Source: Calliopsis andreniformis (taxonomy: Eukaryota > Arthropoda > Insecta > Hymenoptera > Andrenidae). Taken from it: a stretch of 64,000 nt of DNA. The notes beneath the pieces are model-generated. The model saw only the letters and a list, made by a program, of their open reading frames with translations, was not told where the DNA came from and ran no database searches. The DNA lies in assembly GCF_051401765.1 (NCBI RefSeq), contig NW_027480464.1, positions 1,984,001-2,048,000 of the forward strand, in the 5' to 3' direction. Position numbers and translations under genes: made by a program. This document shows, piece by piece, positions 54,264-64,000 of the stretch (position 1 is its first letter; each line of letters starts with the position of its first letter).

Positions 54264-57200
54264 TACCCAATCCACAATCTTAAATCCTCAATCCTCAATT
54301 CGCAATCCTCAATCCTCAATCCTCAGGCCTCAAGTATCAATACTCAACCCTCAGTCCTCGTCCTCAATCCACGACATTCAATCCTCAATCCTCAATCTTC
54401 ATTCATCAATATGCAACCTTCAATACTCAATCCTCAATCCTCAATCCTCAATCCTCAATCCTCAATGTTCAATCCTCAATATCCAATCCTCAGTCTTCAA
54501 TCCTCAATCCTCAATCCTGAATCCTCAATCCTCAATCCTCAATCCTCAATCCTCAGTCCTCAAACCTCAATCCTGAATCCTCAATCCTGAATCCTCAATC
54601 TTCAGCCATCAGTCCTCAACAATCAGTGGTCAATCCTCAATCCTCAATAGAATATCATGAATTCACAGTTTTCAATACTCAATACTCAACCTGCAATCTT
54701 CAAATCTCTATCCACAAACATCAATTCTCATCACTCAACCCTCAACAATCAGACCCCAATCCTCAATATTCAAGCCTCAATCCTCAATCCTCAATCCTCA
54801 ATCCTCATTCTTCAATCCTCAATACCCAATCCTCAGTCTTCAATCCTCAATCCTGAATCCTCAATCCTCAATCCTCAATCCTCAATCCTCAGTCCTCAAA
54901 CCTCAAACCTGAATCCTCAATCCTGAATCCTCAATCTTCAGACCTCAGTCCTCAACAATCAGTTGTCAATTCTCAATCCTCAGACCTCAAACATAAATAT
55001 TCAACCCTCAGGCCTCGTCCTCAGTCCACAACCCTCAATCCTCAACCCTCAATCTTCAATCATCAATGTTCAAGCTTCAATCCTCAATCCTCAATCCTCA
55101 ATCATCAATCCTCAATCCTCAATCCTCAATCTTCACTCCTCAACCCTCAATCCTCAATCCTCAATCCTCAACCTTGGGTCCTCAATACTCAATCTTCAAT
55201 CCTAAATCCTCAATCCTCAATTGTCAATCCTCAATCTTCAATCCGCAATACCCAATCCTCAATCTTCTATGCGCAATCCTCAATCCTCAATCCTCAATCC
55301 TCAATCCTCAATCCTCAATCTTCAATCCTCAATACTCAATCTTCAATCCTCAATCCTCAATCCTCAATCCTCTTTCTTCAATCCTCAACACCCAATCCTC
55401 AATCTTCAATCCTCAATACTCAATCCTCAATTATCAATCCTCAACCCTCAATCCTCAGACCTCACACATCAATACTCAACCCTCAGTCCTCGTCCTCAAT
55501 CCAAAACCCTCAATCCTCGATTCTCAATCTTCAATCATCAATATTCAATCTTCAATCCTCAATCCTCAATCCTCAATACTCAATCCTCAATCCTCAATCC
55601 TCAATGTTCTATCCTCAATACGCAATCCTCAACCTTCAATCCTCAATCCCCAATCCTCAATCCTCAATCCTCAATCCTCAATCCTCAGTCCTCAAACCTC
55701 AATCCTGAATCCACAATCCTGAACCCTCAATCTTCAGCCCTCACACCTCAACAATCATTGGTCAATCCTCAATCCTCAATAGAATATCATGAATTCACAG
55801 TTTTCAATACTCAATACTCAACCTGCAATCTTCAAATCTCTATCCACAAATATCAATTCTCATCACTCAACCCTCAAAACTCAGTCCCCCATCCTCAATA
55901 TTCAAGCCTCAATCCTCAATCCTCAATCCTCAATCCTCAATCCTCAATCCTCAATCCTCAATCCTCAATCCTCAATCCTCATTCTTCAACCCTCAATACC
56001 CAAACCTCAGTCTTCAATCCTCAATCCTGAATCCTCAATCCTCAATCCTCAATCCTCAATCCTCAATCCTCAATCCTCAATCCTCAATCTTCACTCCTCA
56101 ACCCTCAATCCTCAATCCTCAATCCTCAATCCTCAATTCTCAATCTTCAATCCTCAATACTCAATCTGCAATCCTCAATCCTCAATCCTCAATCCCCAAT
56201 CCTCAATCCTCATTCTTCAATCCTCAATACCCAATCCTCAATCTTCAATTCTCAATCCTCAACTCTCAATTCTCAATCCTCAATCCTCAGACCTCAATCA
56301 TCAATATTCAACCCTCAGTCCTCGTCCTGAATACACAACCCTCAATCCTCAACACTCGATCTTCAATCATCAATATTCAATCTTCAATCCTCAATCCTCA
56401 ATCCTCAATCCTCAATCTTCAATCCTCAACCTTGAGTCCTCAATACTCAAGCTTCAATCCTCAAACCTCAATCCTCAATTGTCAATCCTCAATCTTCAAT
56501 CCTCAATACACAATCTTCAATCCTCAATCCCCAATCCTCAATCCTCAATCCTCAGTCCTCAAACCTCAATCCTGAATCCTCAATCCTGAATCCTCAATCT
56601 TCAGCCATCAGTCCTCAACAATCAGTGGTCAACCCTCAATCCTCAATAGAATATCATGAATTCACACTTTTCAATACTCAATACTCAACCTGCAATCTTC
56701 AAATCTCTATCCACAAACATCAATTCTCATCACTCAACCCTCAACAATCAGTCCCCAATCCTCAATATTCAAGCCTCAATCCTCAATCCTCAATCCTCAA
56801 TCCTCATTCTTCAATCCTCAATACCCAATCCTCAGTCTTCAATCCTCAATCCTGAATCCTCAATCCTCAATCCTCAATCCTCAGTCCTCAAACCTCAAAC
56901 CTGAATACTCAATCCTGAATCCTCAATCTTCAGACCTCAGTCCTCAACAATCAGTTGTCAATTCTCAATCCTCAGACCTCAAACATAAATATTCAACCCT
57001 CAGGCCTCGTCCTCAGTCCACAACCCTCAATCCTCAACCCTGAATCTTCAATCATCAATGTTCAAGCTTCAATCCTCAATCCTCAATCCTCAATCCTCAA
57101 TCCTCAATCCTCAATCCTCAATCTTCACTCCTCAACCCTCAATCCTCAATCCTCAATCCTCAACCTTGGGGCCTCAATACTCAATCTTCAATCCTAAATC

Positions 57201-60200
57201 CTCAATCCTCAATTGTCAATCCTCAATCTTCAATCCGCAATACCCAATCCTCAATCTTCTATGCGCAATCCTCAATCCTCAATCCTCAATCCTCAATCCT
57301 CAATCCTCAATCTTCAATCCTCAATACTCAATCTTCAATCCTCAATCCTCAATCCTCAATCCTCATTCTTCAATCCTCAACACCCAATCCTCAATCTTCA
57401 ATCCTCAATACTCAATCCTCAATTCTCAATCCTCAACCCTCAATCCTCAGACCTCACACATCAATACTCAACCCTCAGTCCTCGTCCTCAATCCAAAACC
57501 CTCAATCCTCGATTCTCAATCTTCAATCATCAATATTCAATCTTCAATCCTCAATCCTCAATCCTCAATACTCAATCCTCAATCCTCAATCCTCAATGTT
57601 CTATCCTCAATACGCAATCCTCAACCTTCAATCCTCAATCCCCAATCCTCAATCCTCAATCCTCAATCCTCAATCCTCAGTCCTCAAACCTCAATCCTGA
57701 ATCCACAATCCTGAACCCTCAATCTTCAGCCCTCAGACCTCAACAATCATTGGTCAATCCTCAATCCTCAATAGAATATCATGAATTCACAGTTTTCAAT
57801 ACTCAATACTCAACCTGCAATCTGCAAATCTCTATCCACAAACATCAATTCTCATCACTCAACCCTCAAAACTCAGTCCCCAATCCTCAATATTCAAGCC
57901 TCAATTCTCAATCCTCAATCCTCAATCCTCAATCCTCAATCCTCAATCCTCAATCCTCAATCCTCAATCCTCATTCTTCAACCCTCAATACCCAAACCTC
58001 AGTCTTCAATCCTCAATCCTGAATCCTCAATCCTCAATCCTCAATCCTCAATCCTCAATCCTCAATCCTCAATCCTCAATCTTCACTCCTCAACCCTCAA
58101 TCCTCAATCCTCAATCCTCAATCCTCAATTCTCAATCTTCAATCCTCAATACTCAATCTGCAATCCTCAATCCTCAATCCCCAATCCTCAATCCTCATTC
58201 TTCAATCCTCAATACCCAATCCTCAATCTTCAATTCTCAATCCTCAACTCTCAATTCTCAATCCTCAATCCTCAGACCTCAATCATCAATATTCAACCCA
58301 TCAGTCCTCGTCCTGAATACACAACCCTCAATCCTCAACACTCAATCTTCAATCATCAATATTCAATCTTCAATCCTCAATCCTCAATCCTCAATCCTCA
58401 ATCCTCAATCCTCAACCTTGAGTCCTCAATACTCAAGCTTCAATCCTCAAACCTCAATCCTCAATTGTCAATCCTCAATATTTAATCCTCAATACACAAT
58501 CTTCAATCCTCAATCCCCAATCCTCAATCCTCAATCCTCAATCCTCAATCCTCAATTCTCAACCCTAAATCCTCAGTCCTCAGTCCTCAAACCTCAATCC
58601 TCAAACCTCAGCCCTCATACTCAATCCTTAATCCTCAATCCTCAATCCTCAATCCCCAATCTTCAATCCTCAATACTTAATCCTCAATTCTCAATCCTCA
58701 ATCCTCAATCCTCAGACCTCAAACATCAATACTCAACCGTCAGTCCTCGTCCTCAATCCACGACCTTCAATCCTCAATCCTCAATCTTCATTCATCAATA
58801 TGCAACATTCAATACTCAATCCTCAATCCTCAATCCTCAATCCTCAATCCTCAATGTTCAATCCTCAATACCCAATCCTCAGTCTTCAATCCTCAATCCT
58901 CAATCCTGAATCCTCAATCCTCAATCCCCAATCCTCAGTCCTCAAACCTCAATCCTGAATCCTCAATCCTGAATCCTCAATCTTCAGCCATCAGTCCTCA
59001 ACAATCAGTGGTCAATCCTCAATCCTCAATAGAATATCATGAATTCACAGTTTTCAATACTCAATACTCAACCTGCAATCTTCAAATCTCTATCCACAAA
59101 CATCAATTCTCATCACTCAAACCTCAACAATCAGTCCCCAATCCTCAATATTCAAGCCTCAATCATCAATCCTCAATCCTCAATCCTCATTCTTCAATCC
59201 TCAATACCCAATCCTCAGTCTTCAATCCTCAATCCTGAATCCTCAATCCTCAATCCTGAATCCTCAATCCTCAATCCTCAATCCTCAATCCTCAGTCCTC
59301 AAACCTCAAACCTGAATCCTCAATCCTGAATCCTCAATCTTCAGACCACAGTCCTCAACAATCAGTTGTCAATTCTTAATCCTCAGACCTCAAACATAAA
59401 TATTCAACCCTCAGGCCTCGTCCTCAGTCCACAACCCTCAATCCTCAACCCTCAATCTTCAATCATCAATGTTCAAGCTTCAATCCTCAATCCTCAATCC
59501 CCAATCCTCAATCCTCAATCCTCAAACCTCAATCTTCACTCCTCAACCCACAATCCTCAATCCTCAATCCTCAACCTTGGGTCCTCAATACTCAATCTTC
59601 AATCCTCAATCCTCAATCCTCAATTGTCAATCCTCAATCTTCAATCCGCAATACCCAATCCTCAATCTTCTATGCGCAATCCTCAATCCTCAATCCTCAA
59701 TCCTCAATCCTCAATCCTCAATCTTCAATCGTCTATACTCAATCTTCAATCCTCAATCCTCAATCCTCAATCCTCATTCTTCAATCCTCAACACCCAATC
59801 CTCAATCTTCAATCCTCAATACTCAATCCTCAATTCTCAATCCTCAACCCTCAATCCTCAGACCTCACACATCAATACTCAACCCTCAGTCCTCGTCCTC
59901 AATCCAAAACCCTCAATCCTCGATACTCAATCTTCAATCATCAATACTCAATCTTCAATCCTCAATCCTCAATCCTCAATACTCAATCCTCAATCCTCAA
60001 TCCTCAATGTTCTATCCTCAATACGCAATCCTCAACCTTCAATCCTCAATCCCCAATCCTCAATCCTCAATCCTCAATCCTCAATCCTGAGTCCTCAAAC
60101 CTCAATCCTGAATCCACAATCCTGAACCCTCAATCTTCAGCCCTCAGACCTCAACAATCAGTGGTCAATCCTCAATCCTCAATAGAATATCATGAATTCA

Positions 60201-62854
60201 CAGTTTTCAATACTCAATACACAACCTGCAATCTTCAAATCTCTATCCACAAACATCAATTCTCATCACTCAACCCTCAAAACTCAGTCCCCAATCCTCA
60301 ATCCTCAATCCTCAATCCTCATTCTTCAACCCTCAATACCCAAACCTCAGTCTTCAATCCTCAATCCTGAATCCTCAATCCTCAATCCTCAATCCTCAAT
60401 CCTCAGTCCTCAAACCTCAAACCTGAATCCTCAATCCTGAATCCTCAATCTTCAGACATCAGTCCTCAACAATCAGTTGTCAATTCTCAATCCTCAGACC
60501 TCAAACATCAATATTCAACCCTCAGTCCTCGTCCTCATTCCACAACACTCAATCCTCAACCCTCAATCTTCAATCATCAATATTCAAGCTTCAATCCTCA
60601 ATCCTCAATCCTCAATCCTCAATCCTCAATCCTCAATCTTCACTCCTCAATCCTCAATCCTCAATCCTCAATCCTCAATCCTCAATACTCAATCTTCAAT
60701 CCTCAATACTCAATCTGCAATCCTCAATCCTCAATCCACAATCCTCAATCCTCATTCTTCAATCCTCAATACCCAATCCTCAATCTTCAATTCTCAATCC
60801 TCAACTCTCAATTCTCAATCCTCAATCCTCAGACCTCAATCATCAATATTCAACCCTCAGTCCTCGTCCTGAATACACAACCCTCAATCCTCAACACTCA
60901 ATCTTCAATCATCAATATTCAATCTTCAATCCTCAATCCTCAATCCTCAATCCTCAATCCTCAATCCTCAATCCTCAACCTTGAGTCCTCAATACTCAAG
61001 CTTCAATCCCCAAACCTCAATCCTCAATTGTCAATCCTCAATCTTCAATCCTCAATACACAATCTTCAATCCTCAATCCCCAATCCTCAATCCTCAATCC
61101 TCAATCCTCAATCCTCAATTCTCAATCCTCAATCCTCAATCCTCAGACCTCAAACATCAATACTCAACCGTCAGTCCTCGTCCTCAATCCACAACCCTCA
61201 ATCCTCGATCCTCAATCTTCAATCATCAATATTCAATCTTCAATCCTCAATCCTCAATACTCAATCCTCAATCCTCAATGTTCTATCCTCAATACGCAAT
61301 CCTCAACCTTCAGTCCTCAATCCTCAATCCTCAACCGTCAATCCTCAATACTCAATCCTCAGTCCTCAAACCTCAATCCTGAATCCACAATCCTGAACCC
61401 TCAATCTTCAGCCCTCAGACCTCAACAATCAGTTGTGAATCCTCCATCCTCAATAGAATATCCTCAATTCACAGGTTTCAATACTCAATACTCAGCCTGC
61501 GATCTTCAAATCTCTATCCACAAACATCAATTCTCATCACTCAACCCTGAACGCTCAGTCCTCAATGTTCAATCCTCAATCCTCAATCTTCAATCCTCAA
61601 TACTGATCTTTCAATCCTCAATCCTCAATCTTCAATATTCAATCGTCATTCCTCAGTCCTCAGACCTCGAACCTCAATCCTCGTTCCTCAAACCTCAATC
61701 CTCAAACCTCAGTCCTCATACTCAATTCTCAATTCTCAATCCACAATCCTCAATCCTCAATCTTCAATCCTCAATAATCAATCTCCAATCCTAGATCCTC
61801 AATCCCCAATCCTCACTCCTTAATCCTCAATCTTCAATCCTCAATCCCCAGTCCACAATCTTCAATCCTCAATGCTCAATCCTCAATCCTCAATCCTCAG
61901 TCCTCAATCCTCAATCCTCAACCCTCAAACCTCAATCCTCAACCGTCAGTCCTCGTCCTCAATCGTCAACACTCAATCCTCAATCCTCAATCTTCAATCC
62001 TCAATACTCAATATTCAATACTCAATCCTGAATCTTCAATCCTCAAACTTCAATCCTCAATCCTCAATCCTCAATCCTCAATCCTCATTCTTCAATCCTC
62101 AATACCCTATCCTCAATCTTCAATCCTCAATCCTCAATCCTCAATTCTCAATCCTCAATCCTCAGTCCTCAGTCCTCAAACCTCAACCCTCAACCCTCAG
62201 CCCTCATCCTCAATCCTCAATCCTCAATCCTCAATCCTCAATCTTCAATCCTCAATACTCAACCTTCAATAATCAATCCCCAATCCTCAATCTTCAATTC
62301 TCAATCCTCAATCCTCAATCCTCAGCTCTTAATCTTCAATCCTCAATCCTCAATCCTCAATTCTCAATCCTCATTCTTCAATCCACAATACCCAATACAC
62401 AGTCTTCAATCCCGAATCCTCAATCCTCAATCCTCATTCTCCAATCCTCAATCCTCAGTCCTCAAACCTCAATTCTGAATCCTCAACCCTGCATCCTCAA
62501 TCTTCAGCCCTCAGTCCTCAACAATCAGTTGTCAATCCTCAATCCCCAATAGAATATCCTCAATTCACAGTTCTCAGTACTCAATACTCAGTCTGCCATC
62601 TTCAAATCTCTATCCACAAACATCAATTCTCATCACTCAACCCTGAACGCTCAGTCCTCAATGTTCAATCCTCAATCCTCAATTCTCAATCTTCAATACT
62701 CAATACTGAACCTTCAATCCTCAATCCTCAATCCTCAATCCTCAATCCTCAATCCTCAATCCTCAATTCTCAATCTTCAATCCTCAATACTCAATCTGCA
62801 ATCCTCAATCCTCAATCCCCAATCCTCAATCCTCATTCTTCAATCCTCAATACC
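54264..62854. repeat. Segmental copy B-II
   Basis: B-II is a collinear copy of B-I with one 3,696-bp unit fewer. It is aligned at offsets 11,933, 12,269, 12,290 and 12,283 up to about 60,500, and at 8,587 from there to 62,850. GAATTC sites are at 54,659, 55,791, 56,658, 57,783, 59,041 and 60,194. The landmarks near 61,450 and 62,550 read CCTCAATTC and lack the site, as do their partners near 52,865 and 53,965. Small differences from B-I include CAATATTTAATCC near 58,476 and CGATACTCAATC near 59,920. The match ends where B-I moves to its neighbour (CCACAATCTTAAATCC) and B-II moves to CAATCTTCAATTC. Confidence 0.88.
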
Positions 62855-64000
62855 CAATCCTCAATCTTCAATTCTCAATCCTCAACTCTCAATTCTCAAT
62901 CCTCAATCCTCAGACCTCAATCATCAATATTCAACCCTCAGTCCTCGTCCTGAATACACAACCATCAATCCTCAACCCTCAATCTTCAATCATCAATATT
63001 CAATATTCAATCCTCAATCCTCAAGCCTCAATCCTCAATCCTCAATCCTCAACCTTGAGTCCTCAATACTCAAGCTTCAATCCTCAATCCTCAATCCTCA
63101 ATTGTCAACCCTCTATCTTCAATCCTCAATACACAATCTTCAATCCTCAATCCTCAATCCTCAATCCTCAATCCTCAATCCTCATTCTTCAATCCTCAAT
63201 ACCCAATCCACAATCTTAAATCCTCAATCCTCAATTCGCAATCGTCAATCCTCAATCCTCAGGCCTCAAGTATCAATACTCAACCCTCAGTCCTCGTCCT
63301 CAATCCACGACCTTCAATCCTCAATCCTCAATCTTCATTCATCAATATGCAACATTCAATCCTCAATCCTCAATCCTCAATCCTCAATCCTCAATGTTCA
63401 ATCCTCAATACCCAATCCTCAGTCTTCAATCCTCAATCCTCAATCCCGAATCCCCAATCCTCAATCCTCAATCCTCAATTCGCAATCCTCAATCCTCAGA
63501 CCTCAAGCAGTAATACCCAACCATCAGTCCTCGTCCTCAATCTACAACACTCAATCCTCAATCGTCAATCTTCAATCATCAATATTCAACCTTCAATCCT
63601 CAATCCTCAATTCCCAATCCTCGATCCTCAATCCTCAATATTCAGTCTTCAATACTCAATCTTCAATCCTCAATACCCAATCCTCAATCTTCAATTCTCA
63701 ATCCTCAACTCTCAATTCTCAATCCTCAATCCTCAGACCTCAATCATCAATATTCAACCCTCAGTCCTCGTCCTGAATACACAACCATCAATCCTCAACC
63801 CTCAATCTTCAATCATCAATATTCAATATTCAATCCTCAATCCTCAAGCCTCAATCCTCAATCCTCAATCCTCAACCTTGAGTCCTCAATACTCAAGCTT
63901 CAATCCTCAATCCTCAATCCTCAATTGTCAACCCTCTATCTTCAATCCTCAATACACAATCTTCAATCCTCAATCCTCAATCCTCAATCCTCAATCCTCA
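62837..64000. repeat. 823-bp tandem duplication running off the right edge
   Basis: Unit 1 covers about 62,837-63,659, and unit 2 starts at 63,660 and is cut by the window end. Anchors are CTCAACTCTC at 62,881 and 63,704, CGTCCTGAATACAC, the ATATTCAATATTCAATCC phrase, and CCCTCTATCTTC at about 63,111 and 63,934. I saw no difference over the 341 bp available. Related but diverged segments lie at 43,940-44,240 and 56,230-56,540, so the unit is a local amplification of an older domain B segment. Confidence 0.85.

Larger units (their letters stand above)
1..64000. repeat. Giant heptanucleotide satellite array, unit TCAATCC/GGATTGA
   Basis: Every part of the window can be read as tandem 7-bp units of TCAATCC or one-step variants of it. 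Frequent variants are CAATCTT, CAATACT, CAACCCT, CAGTCCT, CAAACCT, CAATCGT and GAATCCT, with occasional 6-bp units such as CATCCT and CGTCCT. The + strand is nearly devoid of G. I saw no interval with the composition or codon structure of an ordinary gene and nothing resembling a tRNA or rRNA. Both window edges lie inside the array, so its true length is unknown and exceeds 64 kb. Seen directly: unit, variants, higher-order copies. Inferred: satellite DNA of a eukaryote (heterochromatin or subtelomere) is the most natural class. A bacterial heptamer array of this size would be extraordinary. Confidence 0.97.
42186..64000. repeat. Domain B: higher-order repeat family B
   Basis: Domain B uses a different set of phrases: CAACCTTGAGTCC or CAACCTTGGGTCC, GTTCAAGCTTCAATCC and ACTCAAGCTTC (each with AAGCTT), CAATGTTCTATCC, CTTCTATGCGCAATCC, and full-length copies of the CAATAGAATATCATGAATTC landmark about every 0.9-1.3 kb. 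The A phrases CAATGTTGAATCCGC and CAGATGTC are absent where I looked. Domain B contains two long copies (B-I and B-II), a 3,696-bp duplication inside B-I and an 823-bp duplication at the right edge. It continues beyond the window. Confidence 0.85.

Noticed and set aside
1..64000. CRISPR array
   Set aside because: There is no alternation of constant 23-50-bp repeats with unique spacers of fixed length. The repetition is of 7-bp units and irregular higher-order copies, and no cas genes are present.
1..64000. Telomeric repeat array
   Set aside because: The G-rich strand GGATTGA is vaguely telomere-like, but it matches no telomere motif I know, variants are too frequent, and multi-kilobase higher-order copies are not made by telomerase. 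A subtelomeric location remains possible.
1..64000. RNA polymerase II C-terminal-domain-like heptad protein
   Set aside because: The encoded SSILNPQ heptad has a proline and serines every seven residues, but it lacks the YSPTSPS pattern and follows directly from the DNA unit in every frame.
1..64000. Genes on the reverse strand
   Set aside because: The reverse unit has a TGA every 21 bp in each frame, and variants do not clear these over useful lengths. No reverse frame of note exists.

Overview
The window is a single 64-kb tandem array built on a 7-bp unit, TCAATCC (equivalently CAATCCT; AGGATTG on the other strand). I find no gene, tRNA, rRNA, transposon, CRISPR array, promoter or terminator that the sequence supports. 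The long forward reading frames are a by-product of the repeat. The + strand is almost free of G (commonly none to three per 60 bases), so the array is extremely strand-asymmetric. Pure runs of the unit are short (a few to about ten units). They are interspersed with recurring one-base variants (CAATCTT, CAATACT, CAACCCT, CAGTCCT, CAAACCT, CAATCGT, GAATCCT), 6-bp units that shift the register, and a few longer non-heptameric landmark phrases.

The variants form a higher-order pattern at several scales. Domain A (1 to about 42,185) holds three collinear segmental copies: A-I (1-11,568, open at the left edge), A-II (15,610-27,377) and A-III (about 27,656-37,690), joined by two tails (11,569-15,609 and 37,691-42,185) that are related to each other. 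A-I and A-II match at an offset of 15,609, later 15,811 and 15,809. A-III matches A-II at 9,458 and then 10,318. Shared single-base variants show that A-III was copied from A-II, not from A-I. A-III carries its own 1,474-bp tandem duplication. Domain B (about 42,186-64,000) has a different landmark vocabulary. It consists of two long copies, B-I (42,331-54,263) and B-II (54,264-62,854), offset by about 12.28 kb. B-I contains an apparently exact 3,696-bp internal tandem duplication that B-II lacks. The window ends inside an 823-bp tandem duplication.

The organism cannot be named from this sequence. An array this long, with nested higher-order repeats and no genes, is most like eukaryotic heterochromatic or subtelomeric satellite DNA. 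Shorter heptamer arrays do occur in bacteria (the STRR repeats of heterocyst-forming cyanobacteria are a known example), so a bacterial or assembly-related origin is not excluded. No genes cooperate here. What the window records is a history of unequal exchange, slippage and deletion. The most distinctive property is arithmetic: because 7 is not a multiple of 3, all three forward frames encode the same heptapeptide (SSILNPQ, rotated), while all three reverse frames meet a stop every 21 bp.
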